Positions 36,124 to 44,840 of a DNA stretch of 64,000 bases are shown piece after piece. The stretch covers positions 2,138,492 through 2,202,491 of the forward strand of contig NZ_WUTY02000001.1 of the NCBI RefSeq assembly GCF_009828925.2. Reading direction: 5' to 3'. The position numbers and the translations under genes are program-made. The notes below the pieces were generated by a model, which saw only the letters and a list, made by a program, of their open reading frames with translations, was not told the origin of the DNA and searched no databases. Within the stretch, counting starts at the first letter, position 1. Each line of letters starts with the position of its first letter. The stretch is from Methylicorpusculum oleiharenae (lineage in GTDB: Bacteria; Pseudomonadota; Gammaproteobacteria; Methylococcales; Methylomonadaceae).

Positions 36124-37194
36124 ATGACCATTAAAGTGTTGGTGGTGGATGATTCAAGTTTCATTCGTAAACGGATAAAGGAAATACTTGAGTTTTCAGC
36201 TGAATCGGAAGGCCCCAGCGATCTTGAAGTCATAGGATTTGCCGCTAACGGTTTAGAAGCCATTCAAAAAACAGTTCAGCTGAAGCCGGATGTCATTACC
36301 ATGGATATTCAAATGCCGGTTATGGATGGCATCACTGCTGTAAAGCGCATTATGGAAGAACATCCTGTGCCGATATTAATGTTTTCGGCAATGACCCGTG
36401 TTGGTGCTCAAGCAACATTTGATGCCCTGCAAGCAGGGGCCATTGATTTTCTGCCCAAACAATTGACAGAGATTGACGCTGATCCGGAAGTAGCACGACA
36501 AGTGTTAAGGCGCAGGGTCAAAATAGTCGCTTCGCAAGCAAAAAAAGTGGCCCACCACGCATGTCAGTCATACAGTCTAAAGCAGAGTCTCCCTCAATCC
36601 AGCGCCGGTTCACAAAAAAAAGCGTTTATGCCTCGCTTGATAGTAGTGGCTGCCTCTACTGGCGGTCCTTTGGCGGTTCAGCAAATCATCAAGGCACTGC
36701 CTAAATCATTTACGATTCCATTGATCATCATTCAGCACATGCCCCAAAATTTTACTCATAGCTATGCGGAAAGGTTGGATCAACTGAGCCAGGTTCGTGC
36801 AAGGGAAGCAGTTAACGGAGACAGTCTGGAAGAGCCGCTAATTCTAGTGGCTCCCGGCGGAATGCAATTGGAAATTGAAAGCAGGGGACGGGGAAAAATG
36901 ATCAGATTAAGAGAAAAACTACAGCATGAAATATTCAGTCCCTGTGCAGACATTACCTTGACCTCGGTGGCGGCTCATTATCCGGGAAACGCCCTGGCGG
37001 TAATCATGACGGGCATGGGTTCTGATGGCAAGGAGGGTGCTGACAAATTAAAAAGGACCGGCGCTCAGGTATGGGCACAGGATCAAGCCAGTTGTACGAT
37101 TTATGGGATGCCAAAAGCAATCATAGATGCGGGTCTGGCCGATGCTGTTTTTAATTTGGAAGAGATGAGCGAGGCTTTTGCCCGTTTAAGCTAA
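36124..37194 (+). CDS. cheB: Chemotaxis methylesterase CheB
   Basis: Glutamate methylesterase/deamidase that adapts chemoreceptors. The 356-residue protein has an N-terminal receiver (VVDDSSFIRKRI, phospho-Asp in ITMDIQMPVMDG, Lys in FLPKQL) and a C-terminal esterase with catalytic Ser in AASTGGPLAVQQ, His in IIQHMPQNF, and Asp in MTGMGSDGKEGA. The partner methyltransferase CheR is not in the window. Its stop overlaps the motC start (TAATG). Confidence 0.97.
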   Translation: MTIKVLVVDDSSFIRKRIKEILEFSAESEGPSDLEVIGFAANGLEAIQKTVQLKPDVITMDIQMPVMDGITAVKRIMEEHPVPILMFSAMTRVGAQATFDALQAGAIDFLPKQLTEIDADPEVARQVLRRRVKIVASQAKKVAHHACQSYSLKQSLPQSSAGSQKKAFMPRLIVVAASTGGPLAVQQIIKALPKSFTIPLIIIQHMPQNFTHSYAERLDQLSQVRAREAVNGDSLEEPLILVAPGGMQLEIESRGRGKMIRLREKLQHEIFSPCADITLTSVAAHYPGNALAVIMTGMGSDGKEGADKLKRTGAQVWAQDQASCTIYGMPKAIIDAGLADAVFNLEEMSEAFARLS

Positions 37195-37964
37195 TGGACT
37201 TTTTAAGTGTCGTCGGCATTATCATTGGGTTTTCCGCAATTGTCGGTGGAAACTTGCTTGAAGGCGGGCAGGTCACTGCTCTCGTCAATGGTCCTGCGTT
37301 TCTGATTGTTTTAGGCGGCACGCTAGGGGCAACCCTGCTGCAATTTCCAACTGCTATTTTTATGCGCAGCCTTAAAATCAGTTTGTGGATTTTTAAGCCG
37401 CAGACGTTGATGCTCAGAAAGCAAATTGAAAAAATTGTTGATTGGAGTGCCATGGCGAGAAAAGAGGGCTTGCTAGGTCTGGAAACATTGATTGATCTTG
37501 AAAAAGACGATTTTGCGGTTAAAGGCTTACAGCTTTTAGTGGACGGCAGTGAACCGGATGTTATCCGCGATTGCCTTGAACTTGATATCGGTGCAAGGGA
37601 GTTTAAAGATTTACAGGCCGCGAGGTTGTTTGAGGCTATGGGAGGTTACTCGCCGACGCTCGGAATAATCGGTGCTGTGATCGGTTTGATTCATGTCATG
37701 AAAAATCTGACCGATCCTGCATTACTGGGTACTGGTATCGCTACGGCATTTGTTGCCACTATCTATGGCGTAGGATTTGCCAATCTGTTTTTTCTTCCTA
37801 TCGCCAACAAGTTAAAAATGCAGGTTTTTGCTTTGTCTCAATATCGGGAAATGCTCATGGAGGGCATAGTGGCCATTGCCGAGGGAGAAAATCCAAGGAA
37901 TATAGAGTTAAAACTATCCGGTTATCTGGATGAAAAATTGAAGGCTAAAAAAAGAGGTCGATAA
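37194..37964 (+). CDS. motC: Flagellar stator protein MotC (MotA family)
   Basis: Proton-channel stator subunit, 256 residues, with four membrane helices. It has VNGPAFLIVLGGTLGAT, the cytoplasmic domain with conserved charged residues, and the C-terminal GGYSPTLGIIGAVIGL and GIATAFVATIYGVGFANL. Its position after cheB and before motD is that of the second stator pair of Pseudomonas, hence motC rather than motA. Stops and starts overlap on both sides (TAATG). Confidence 0.93.
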   Translation: MDFLSVVGIIIGFSAIVGGNLLEGGQVTALVNGPAFLIVLGGTLGATLLQFPTAIFMRSLKISLWIFKPQTLMLRKQIEKIVDWSAMARKEGLLGLETLIDLEKDDFAVKGLQLLVDGSEPDVIRDCLELDIGAREFKDLQAARLFEAMGGYSPTLGIIGAVIGLIHVMKNLTDPALLGTGIATAFVATIYGVGFANLFFLPIANKLKMQVFALSQYREMLMEGIVAIAEGENPRNIELKLSGYLDEKLKAKKRGR

Positions 37965-38866
37965 TGAGACGAAAAAGAAAAGAGCTGCTAGAGAGTGATA
38001 ACCATGACCGATGGCTGGTTTCGTATGCGGATTTTATCACTTTGTTGTTTGCATTTTTTGTTGTCATGTATTCGATTTCATCCGTCAATGAAGGCAAATA
38101 CAAAACACTTTCAAATTCGCTGGAAGGGGCTTTTTCAAATAAGGGTTCTGATCAAAACATAGCGAATCAAGAGGGTACGGCTTATAAAATCATACAGCCC
38201 ATTCAGGTGGGCGATACGCCTATGACCCTTCAACCGATTGAGCTGGATCAGCCCACATTGGAAGAAGTCGAGAAAAAACATGAATTGAGCGAAGAAATTT
38301 TGAGGGAAAGGCGAAATTTGATTGAGGCAGCCGAGCAGTTTAAAGAAGTGCTGGCGCCATTTATTGATGAAGAGCTTGTCAATGTCAAGAAAAACGATTT
38401 CTGGATTGAGCTGGAGATGAACAGTGAGTTGTTATTCGCCAGCGGAGATGCGGCTTTATCCCCCAAAGCTATCCCCATCCTGCAGAAAGTTTCTGAAATT
38501 GTCAGGCGGATGCCGAATTCCATCAATGTAGAAGGCCATACCGATAACCGTCCCATCAATAGACTTCAGTTTCCGTCCAATTGGGAGTTGTCTTCAGCCA
38601 GGGCATCCAGCGTTGTTAGAGAGTTTGAACGGGAAGGTATCAATTCAGACCGTTTATCGGCCATTGGTTATGGAGAATTTCATCCTATTGCCGATAACAC
38701 AATTGATGAAGGACGATTTCAAAATAGACGTGTTTCTATCGTGCTCATGTCGCATGCCTTTGCACGTTATGGGGCGAATGATCAGGAACGTGCCAGGTTG
38801 TTGAATATTGCACAACCTGAAACAACAGAAGGCGTAGAGCCTCAGAACACTCAAAAAAACCGGTGA
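37964..38866 (+). CDS. motD: Flagellar stator protein MotD (MotB/OmpA family)
   Basis: Stator subunit that anchors the motor to peptidoglycan. The 300 residues have a basic N-terminus and one membrane segment containing the proton-carrying Asp in WLVSYADFITLLFAFFVVMY. A plug/linker region follows, then an OmpA-like domain with INVEGHTDNRPI, NWELSSARASSVV and GYGEFHPIADN. It is translationally coupled to motC. Confidence 0.94.
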   Translation: MRRKRKELLESDNHDRWLVSYADFITLLFAFFVVMYSISSVNEGKYKTLSNSLEGAFSNKGSDQNIANQEGTAYKIIQPIQVGDTPMTLQPIELDQPTLEEVEKKHELSEEILRERRNLIEAAEQFKEVLAPFIDEELVNVKKNDFWIELEMNSELLFASGDAALSPKAIPILQKVSEIVRRMPNSINVEGHTDNRPINRLQFPSNWELSSARASSVVREFEREGINSDRLSAIGYGEFHPIADNTIDEGRFQNRRVSIVLMSHAFARYGANDQERARLLNIAQPETTEGVEPQNTQKNR

Positions 38867-38873
38867 ATACGCT

Positions 38874-39677
38874 ATGAAAGTTTGGGCAGTATCCAATCAA
38901 AAAGGTGGGGTTGGCAAAACAACCACGGTTATATCGCTAGGTGGCTTATTGTCCTCTTGGGGGTTTCGAACCTTGTTAGTCGATCTGGATCCGCATGGGG
39001 CATTAACCAGTTACTTCAAGATGAATCCCGACGACATTAAAGGCAGCGTTTACAATCTTTTTCAAGATGCCAGTCAAAAGAAGAGAAATATTGGCCCGGC
39101 GCCTTATATTGTTAAGACCGATTTTGACGGACTCAGTGTTCTGCCTGCCGCTACTGCCATTGCAACTTTGGATAGGCAGGTTGCTGGCATGGGTGGTATG
39201 GGACTGGTAATCAGCGGCGCTTTGAATAAGGTTCAGGACGATTACGATTATGTGTTGATTGATAGTCCGCCTATGCTGGGTGTACTTATGATTAATGCCC
39301 TGGCGGCCTGTGAACAATTGATTATCCCCGTATTGGCCGAGTTTCTGGCGCTCAAGGGCTTGGAAAGAATGATGCATACGTTGGGGATGGTTTACCACGC
39401 AAAATCGACTCCGCCGCATTACACCATCGTGCCAACCATGTTTGACAGAAGGACACGGGCCGCTATTGACAGTCTGCATGTTTTGCAGGAGAAATATCCT
39501 CAGTTTTTGTGGAATTCGGTGATACCGGTAGACACCAAGCTGAGAGAAGCCAGCAAAACCGGTCAGCCCATATCATTGTATATGCCGGAGGCCAAATCAG
39601 TCGCAGCCTATTCACAGCTGCTGGATCAGCTGTTGTTGTTTAATCATGCTGACGCGCATAAATCGGCAGTTGTGTGA
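38874..39677 (+). CDS. parC: ParA-family ATPase ParC, chemotaxis array positioning
   Basis: ParA/MinD-type ATPase of 267 residues. It has the deviant Walker A NQKGGVGKTT near residue 10, LVDLDPHGALT, and IDSPPMLGVLMINA. Its position between motD and a CheW-domain protein matches ParC, which places polar chemotaxis arrays in Vibrio and Pseudomonas. Being in the chemotaxis cluster makes a plasmid or chromosome partition role unlikely. Its stop overlaps the next start (TGATG). Confidence 0.88.
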   Translation: MKVWAVSNQKGGVGKTTTVISLGGLLSSWGFRTLLVDLDPHGALTSYFKMNPDDIKGSVYNLFQDASQKKRNIGPAPYIVKTDFDGLSVLPAATAIATLDRQVAGMGGMGLVISGALNKVQDDYDYVLIDSPPMLGVLMINALAACEQLIIPVLAEFLALKGLERMMHTLGMVYHAKSTPPHYTIVPTMFDRRTRAAIDSLHVLQEKYPQFLWNSVIPVDTKLREASKTGQPISLYMPEAKSVAAYSQLLDQLLLFNHADAHKSAVV

Positions 39678-40573
39678 TGACTGACCAAAAAAGTAATGGG
39701 GGGATTATTCATCAGGATTTAGCCCTTGATCTTTATTTGAAGACATTACTGGATGATCAGCCCTTCGATTCATCCGATGCAGAGGAAATAGACGAAGCGG
39801 ACACAAAAGCGCCTCCGGTGCCGGAAAAAACCATCTCGAAGCCAGCGCCTGACTTACCGGCTGACAAACCCCTGATAAAAGAAATACAAAATCCCACTCC
39901 CTTGATACAGGAAAAATCGAACACCGTAACGAAATCGCCAAGTTTAAAGGCACGAGTCGATTTTGAAGATGCCATACAGGCATCCTTGAACGATGTATCC
40001 AGGTTACTGGAAGCAACTGAGCTCGACATCAAACCGGTCAATCAACTCGTCATCGTGCCTCAGGCCGAGAAAAAAGTGACTGTGAAACAGCCTGAACCGA
40101 AAGTGGTCCGGCCCTTGGCTGTCATGCCCGACTGGACTCGATATGAATTTCAGGCGTTGTTTTTTAAAGTGGATCAATTGGTTTTGGCAACACCTTTAAC
40201 AGAGCTTTCCCGGACATTAAAATTTGATGGTGAAACGCGTTCGGTACCCGGTCAACCTTCCTGGTTTATAGGTTTGTTGCAGGAACATGAAAAGAATGTC
40301 GGGGTTCTTGATACCGGACAGTTGATATTTGGAAAGGTGATAGGTCAGCAAAGAAATCTGCTGGAACAGCCTTTTAAAAGTTTATTGATTACTCAGGATG
40401 GCAATTGGGCGTTGGCGTGCGACGAATTGCTGAATATTGGTAAGTTGCTACCGGAGCAGGTGCGCTGGCGGACGTATAGAAAACAAAGACCCTGGTTAAT
40501 CGGAACAGTCATCGATGGTTTGGCTGCGGTTGTCGATGTCAATTTACTGACACCGCGAAGGTTAAGCAGCTAA
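39677..40573 (+). CDS. parP: CheW-like array protein ParP
   Basis: About 298 residues. An acidic, Pro-rich N-terminal region (1-140) containing EEIDEADTKAPPVPEK-type low-complexity sequence precedes a C-terminal CheW-like domain (about 150-298; WTRYEFQALFFKVDQLVLA, PGQPSWFIGLL, TPRRLSS). This is the ParP architecture, which couples ParC to the CheA array. Start choice: the GTG at 39674 immediately precedes the ATG at 39677, and the ATG is preferred. Confidence 0.86.
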   Translation: MTDQKSNGGIIHQDLALDLYLKTLLDDQPFDSSDAEEIDEADTKAPPVPEKTISKPAPDLPADKPLIKEIQNPTPLIQEKSNTVTKSPSLKARVDFEDAIQASLNDVSRLLEATELDIKPVNQLVIVPQAEKKVTVKQPEPKVVRPLAVMPDWTRYEFQALFFKVDQLVLATPLTELSRTLKFDGETRSVPGQPSWFIGLLQEHEKNVGVLDTGQLIFGKVIGQQRNLLEQPFKSLLITQDGNWALACDELLNIGKLLPEQVRWRTYRKQRPWLIGTVIDGLAAVVDVNLLTPRRLSS

Positions 40574-40674
40574 CTGAATAAACCACTGAAAATCGGCATT
40601 TTAATTCGTTGTTGCTGAGGTCAGGGACAGATTTGCAGCATTTAATAAATTTTATCGAGAGGGAGTAATTAGGA

Positions 40675-41151
40675 ATGAAGTTGTCCGAAGAGAAACAAAA
40701 TAATCCAATCATGCAATGGGTCACTTTTCGTTTAGGAGACGAAAAATACGGCATTAATGTCATGCAAGTACAGGAAGTATTGCGCGTTGCAGAAATTGCT
40801 CCTGTGCCTGGTGCGCCATCGTATGTATTGGGAATTATTAATTTACGTGGCAATGTGGTCACTGTTATTGACACGCGCAACCGTTTCGGGCTCTATACGA
40901 AAGAAACGGATGATAATTCCCGAATTGTCATCATTGAGACTGAAGCCCATATCATTGGTATTCTTGTCGACAGTGTTGCAGAAGTTGTTGAATTGAGGGC
41001 CTCCGATATTGAGACGGCTCCCAACGTAGGTAACGAAGATACGTCACGCTATATTCAAGGTGTGACAAGCCGTGAAAATGAACTTCTGATTTTGGTTGAT
41101 CTGAACCGGTTTTTGAGTGACGAGGAAAAAGCCGAATTGGATCTGTTTTAG
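40675..41151 (+). CDS. cheW: Chemotaxis coupling protein CheW
   Basis: Adaptor linking receptors to CheA. The 158-residue CheW domain carries VTFRLGDEKYGINVMQVQEV, PSYVLGIINLRGNVVTVIDTR, and VDSVAEVVEL. A GAGGGAG-rich ribosome site precedes the ATG. A 101-bp spacer separates it from parP. Confidence 0.97.
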   Translation: MKLSEEKQNNPIMQWVTFRLGDEKYGINVMQVQEVLRVAEIAPVPGAPSYVLGIINLRGNVVTVIDTRNRFGLYTKETDDNSRIVIIETEAHIIGILVDSVAEVVELRASDIETAPNVGNEDTSRYIQGVTSRENELLILVDLNRFLSDEEKAELDLF

Positions 41152-41202
41152 CCTTTGTTGCCTCCGTGTTTTTTGGAGGCAATGACAATTGAGGGCAATG
41201 CG

Positions 41203-41370
41203 ATGGAAATTCAGCCTATAATTCCTGCTTATCCTGTCATTAGGCCCGCGAGAGTCGAAAAAGACGAAGAGCGTAACAAAAAAAATCCACCGCATTCGCA
41301 AAATCCGGATAACGAGGAGGATTCCAGCGGGGATAATGAACCTTTGCAGCATATTGATGAAGTGGTTTAA
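41203..41370 (+). CDS. Small conserved protein in the chemotaxis cluster
   Basis: 55 residues starting MEIQPIIPAYPVIRPARV, then charged and Asn/Glu/Asp-rich to the end. No membrane segment or catalytic motif is seen. The ATG at 41203 has GAGGG 7 bp upstream; an earlier ATG at 41182 would add seven residues. The stop overlaps the next start (TAATG), so it is probably translated. The N-terminal proline-rich pattern resembles short proteins found after cheW in related clusters, but I assign no function. Confidence 0.6.
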   Translation: MEIQPIIPAYPVIRPARVEKDEERNKKNPPHSQNPDNEEDSSGDNEPLQHIDEVV

Positions 41371-41753
41371 TGAATGATGTAATTCTGGTCGGCATAGCGT
41401 TGTTCGTGCTGAATGGTCTTTTCCTAACCTGGCTTTTAGCGAGCCATCATAAGCTTAAAAAAAAGCTTCAGGTCTTGCAGGATATCGTCAACACGCTTAA
41501 CCGAGATATGGTAGGACTGTGCACCGCATCCGTAAGCGTTGATCAACGATTGAATGATGCCGATGACGCCCTGGCAGAGCTATTTGAAAAGCTGGCCGAG
41601 GTCGAACAGCTATCTCAAGCTTCACAACCTTATTATGGCGCTATTCAACAAGCGCATAATGGTGCCAGTGCAGAAGATCTGATGCAGCAGTTTAATATGA
41701 GCCGGGACGAAGCGGTGTTATTGATCCGGCTACACAGAAATCGATCGTCATAA
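41370..41753 (+). CDS. DUF2802 membrane-anchored protein
   Basis: 127 residues: an N-terminal membrane anchor (about 4-24, ILVGIALFVLNGLFLTWLLA), a coiled-coil stretch, then a C-terminal DUF2802-like segment (YYGAIQQAHNGASAEDLMQQ, MSRDEAVLLIRLHR) that resembles a helix-turn-helix. This family is usually found at the end of flagellar/chemotaxis clusters. Function is unknown. Confidence 0.82.
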   Translation: MNDVILVGIALFVLNGLFLTWLLASHHKLKKKLQVLQDIVNTLNRDMVGLCTASVSVDQRLNDADDALAELFEKLAEVEQLSQASQPYYGAIQQAHNGASAEDLMQQFNMSRDEAVLLIRLHRNRSS

Positions 41754-41775
41754 AACAGTTTTTAGTTGATAGCTC

Positions 41776-42240
41776 ATGCCTCCTTGTCGAGAAAATCATT
41801 TTTATCAGGAACATGCTCGATTAATCCGTCGTAGTTTTGAAAAGCTGCTTAATAAACCCTTGCTAGCTGAAATCAGCGATAAAAGTGGAATCGGAGAGGC
41901 GCTTTATTTTGCGCCGTTTGCGGTGGTTTCCCACGATACGAAGGCCGATCCCGTATTCAATTATGCGAATGCCAAAGCCCTAGAATTGTTTGAAATGAGC
42001 TGGGAAGAATTTATCAGCACGCCGTCCCGGCTTTCCGCTGAGCCGGTCAATCAGGACGAACGTAACCGCCTGTTGGCATTGGTCAGTACCCAAGGTTACA
42101 TCAATGACTATCAGGGCGTCCGCATTTCCAAACATGGCAGACGCTTTATGATCAAAAATGCAGTGGTGTGGAATCTTTTGGACGAGGACGGAATTTATAG
42201 AGGCCAGGCCGCGTTTTTCGACGAATGGCTGATGCTATAG
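41776..42240 (+). CDS. MEKHLA-domain (PAS-like) protein
   Basis: 154 residues, single domain. It has HARLIRRSFEKLLNKPLL, the PAS-like core PVFNYANAKALELFEMSWEEF, and VRISKHGRRFMIKNAVVWNL. This matches MEKHLA domains, which are stand-alone in bacteria and C-terminal in plant HD-ZIP III proteins. The ligand is unknown. It is the last gene of the + strand block and converges with pth, 18 bp apart. Confidence 0.85.
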   Translation: MPPCRENHFYQEHARLIRRSFEKLLNKPLLAEISDKSGIGEALYFAPFAVVSHDTKADPVFNYANAKALELFEMSWEEFISTPSRLSAEPVNQDERNRLLALVSTQGYINDYQGVRISKHGRRFMIKNAVVWNLLDEDGIYRGQAAFFDEWLML

Positions 42241-42258
42241 CCTCGTTGAGGTAATCAA

Positions 42259-42846
42259 TTAGCCTCGTGGCGTTTTCGTATGCAGCTTCATCATCGCCTG
42301 CTCGGTTTGTCCTTGCAGCAACTGATTTAAAAGCAGTGCGCTTTCATCAATCGTTTGGCTGATGAGTTGCCATTCGCTTTTGGACGGAGGATGCAGGACG
42401 AAATTGACTACCGCATTTCTGTCGCCCGGATGACCTATTCCCAGTCTCAATCGCCAGAAATCAGTGGTGCCCAGTTGAGCGGCTATATCCTTTAAACCGT
42501 TATGCCCACCATGCCCCCCGCCTTTTTTAAGCTTGCAAGTACCGGGCGGCAAGTCCAGCTCGTCATGGATTACCAGAATTTGTTCGGCTGGAATTTTGTA
42601 AAATTTAGCTAAAGCACTGACTGAGCGGCCACTTAAATTCATGAAAGTTGCCGGCTTGAGAAGCCAGGCTTCCTGGCTGTTTTCAGTGAGTTTTCCGGCT
42701 GTGCCGAAAAATTTGGCTTCATTGTTCATGCGGGTTCCGGTTGACTGAGCAATCTGGTCTATCCACCAAAAACCGGCATTGTGCCGGGTGTTTTCGTATT
42801 GTGAGCCGGGATTGCCCAGCCCAACAAAAAGTTTAATGCCTGTCAT
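42259..42846 (-). CDS. pth: Peptidyl-tRNA hydrolase
   Basis: Releases peptides from drop-off peptidyl-tRNA. The 195-residue protein has VGLGNPGSQYENTRHNAGF near the N-terminus with the catalytic His, PATFMNLSGRSV, HDELDLPPG with the catalytic Asp, and GGHGGHNGLKDI. It is not next to rplY or ychF as in many gammaproteobacteria. Confidence 0.97.
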   Translation of the reverse strand: MTGIKLFVGLGNPGSQYENTRHNAGFWWIDQIAQSTGTRMNNEAKFFGTAGKLTENSQEAWLLKPATFMNLSGRSVSALAKFYKIPAEQILVIHDELDLPPGTCKLKKGGGHGGHNGLKDIAAQLGTTDFWRLRLGIGHPGDRNAVVNFVLHPPSKSEWQLISQTIDESALLLNQLLQGQTEQAMMKLHTKTPRG

Positions 42847-42903
42847 TGTTATCAGATTAACGGGAGTGGTTGCGAAGAGGGGTGGTTTGTAAAGTTCCCG
42901 TAT

Positions 42904-43503
42904 TCAAATCGAATCCGGATTACCCTTGGGTTGACTGGGTGGGAATAGTTTTTCTAGTCTTTTTTCAAACTCTTGCATTTGTTTTTCCAGTTCACTGCCA
43001 AACGATTCGATTTCTTTCTCGAATAGGGGTATTTGCTCTTCTAATTGTTTATTCAGATTTTCGCCGATATCTTTCAGGTCTTTGAATAATTGGCCCAAGG
43101 CATCGCCAGGAATGGCGTTAACTGTTTGCCTGAAATCGATTTTCCATGTTTCGCCTTCTTTTTGTAACTCGGTATAAAAAGATTGCCGTACGTTGTTTAC
43201 ATCTTTAGAGGCAATGAACGTTTCAACCGATGCGTGCTGGTTTTCAATAACAATTCGGCCTGTTTCAACAGAAGCATTTTCAGGCAATTCATGGGCATCA
43301 GCGGAAACGAGGACCTGACTATCGGTGGTAACAAACTGTATCGCTGTTTCCACGTCCTTCTCAGTCATCGCCTGCCAGAATGCCACCGTGACTTGCTCCG
43401 GTGTTTTGGGTGTTTGGCATGCCGAAAGCAGAAACATCCAAACAATAAAAAGCCCGGTTTTGGCCGGGCTTTTTACTAAATCAAATAACGCTTTATTCAT
43501 CAC
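42904..43503 (-). CDS. Lipoprotein of unknown function (DUF4878-like)
   Basis: 199 residues. A lipobox LLSAC (Cys at about 29) follows a hydrophobic stretch TGLFIVWMF, so it is a predicted lipoprotein. The mature part begins PKTPEQVTVAFWQAMTEKDV, the NTF2-like/DUF4878 pattern, and ends in a long charged coiled coil (about 145-190). The start region overlaps the end of the upstream BI-1 gene by 11 bp. A terminator-like hairpin lies inside the signal-peptide coding part (43447-43474). The ribosome site is weak. Start could be 43503 or 43500. Confidence 0.7.
   Translation of the reverse strand: MMNKALFDLVKSPAKTGLFIVWMFLLSACQTPKTPEQVTVAFWQAMTEKDVETAIQFVTTDSQVLVSADAHELPENASVETGRIVIENQHASVETFIASKDVNNVRQSFYTELQKEGETWKIDFRQTVNAIPGDALGQLFKDLKDIGENLNKQLEEQIPLFEKEIESFGSELEKQMQEFEKRLEKLFPPSQPKGNPDSI
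43447..43474 (-). terminator. Rho-independent terminator-like hairpin after the BI-1 gene
   Basis: AAAAGCCCGG and CCGGGCTTTT pair around a six-base loop; on the minus strand the stem is preceded by A residues and followed by a T-run. It begins 19 bp after the BI-1 gene stop, but also lies inside the first codons of the downstream lipoprotein frame. Confidence 0.8.
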
Positions 43504-44161
43504 CGCCGAATACGCCCAGTATCTGCAACAAGCTCAAGAACAAGTTGTAGATGGATACGTACAGGGAAACAGTTGCCATGATGTAATTGTCTTCTCCGCC
43601 ATTAACCAGTGCGCTGGTTTGAAACAGAATCATGCCTGACATCAACAGAATAAACATCGCTGATACAGCCAGTGACAACGCAGGCATGGAAAATACCACG
43701 GCGCCGATACCTGCCAGAAAAGCGACCAGTATGCCAACCATCAGAAATCCGCCCATGAAGCTGAAATCCTTACGGGTGGTCAGGGCATAACCTGATAAGC
43801 CTAAGAAGATGACACCCGTACCGCCCAGCGCTGTCATGATCAATTCATGACCATTGCTGAAGGCTTTAATGTACATGGTCAAAATGGGACCCAGGGTCAA
43901 GCCCATAAAGCCGGTTAATGCAAAAACGCACACCAGACCCAGAGCGCTGTTACGAAATTTAGTCGTTAAGAATAACAGTCCAAAGTAGCCTACCAACGTC
44001 ACGATCATGCCGGGATGGGGTAAGTTAAACGCCATGGAGGCACCGGCTGTCATGGCGCTGAATAACAACGTCATGGACAACAACATATAGGTGTTTCTCA
44101 GTAATTTGTTCGTCGCCAGAATACTCGATTCCGGACGTGATACAGCGGTATTTAAACGCAT
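43493..44161 (-). CDS. Bax inhibitor-1/YccA family membrane protein
   Basis: 222 residues with about seven membrane helices. It begins MRLNTAVSRPESSILATNKL, with KLLRNTYMLLSMTLLFSAM, and carries GLTLGPILTMYI and LSGYALTTRKDFSFMGG; the last helices contain SLYVSIYNLFLSLLQILG. This matches the YccA/BI-1 family, associated with FtsH regulation in E. coli. The frame is open to 44212, but AGGAG 9 bp before the ATG at 44161 and the family N-terminus support the shorter start. Confidence 0.92.
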   Translation of the reverse strand: MRLNTAVSRPESSILATNKLLRNTYMLLSMTLLFSAMTAGASMAFNLPHPGMIVTLVGYFGLLFLTTKFRNSALGLVCVFALTGFMGLTLGPILTMYIKAFSNGHELIMTALGGTGVIFLGLSGYALTTRKDFSFMGGFLMVGILVAFLAGIGAVVFSMPALSLAVSAMFILLMSGMILFQTSALVNGGEDNYIMATVSLYVSIYNLFLSLLQILGVFGGDE

Positions 44162-44357
44162 AGTGATCAACTCCTGTTGAAAGTTAAAAAATACAAATCG
44201 TAGACCATGCAATGGTACAAGAGTTTCATTTCATTTGTAAGCCTTTACCCGAAATCTGCGGAGTAATCAATTAAATTCCGTTTGGCAGGGAGTATGTGCA
44301 ATGCCTGTTTCGCGTTCAAGACTTATAAAAGTACAATAACTTCATTAGAAACTTTTG

Positions 44358-44762
44358 ATGAGTGATATGACAACAACGCCCTCTATAACGCCTTATCAAC
44401 TTGTTGGTGGTGAGCAAGGTGTCCACAGCCTGGTTGACCGGTTTTATTTCTTTATGGATACCCTGCCTGAAGCGCGCGGTATTCGGCTTATTCATCAGAA
44501 AAGCTTGAATGGCGCGCGGGACAAATTGTTCAAGTTTCTGTCCGGATGGTTGGGTGGACCGGATCTGTTTGTCGAGCAATACGGCCATCCCCGGCTCAGA
44601 ATGCGGCACTTTACATTCCAAATTGGCACAAGTGAACGCGATCAATGGATGTTTTGTATGAATAAAGCATTAAACGAATTGTCGCTCGATCCGGAATTCC
44701 GGCAAAATCTGAGTCAGGCTTTACAGGATTTGGCGACGCATATGATTAACAAGGACGATTAA
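44358..44762 (+). CDS. Group II truncated haemoglobin
   Basis: 134-residue haem protein of the 2-on-2 globin fold. It has PYQLVGGEQGVHSLVDRFY, FLSGWLGGPDLFVEQYGHP, RLRMRHFTFQIG with the proximal His region, and RDQWMFCMNKAL with the conserved Trp. Group II globins bind oxygen or NO; the role here is unknown. The ATG at 44358 is preferred over the TTG 3 bp before it. Its TAA stop is in the same frame as the metallopeptidase that follows. Confidence 0.93.
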   Translation: MSDMTTTPSITPYQLVGGEQGVHSLVDRFYFFMDTLPEARGIRLIHQKSLNGARDKLFKFLSGWLGGPDLFVEQYGHPRLRMRHFTFQIGTSERDQWMFCMNKALNELSLDPEFRQNLSQALQDLATHMINKDD

Positions 44763-44840
44763 GCAGGGTGCCCAATAGCGGAACTTGCCTCCGCAAAGCC
44801 CGACACTTCAATAGAGACGCCAACCAAGAGAGTCCAAGCC

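Noticed and set aside
38874-39677. ParA gene as part of a chromosome or plasmid partition system
   Set aside because: There is no ParB or parS-like sequence; the gene lies between motD and a CheW-domain gene, which fits ParC.
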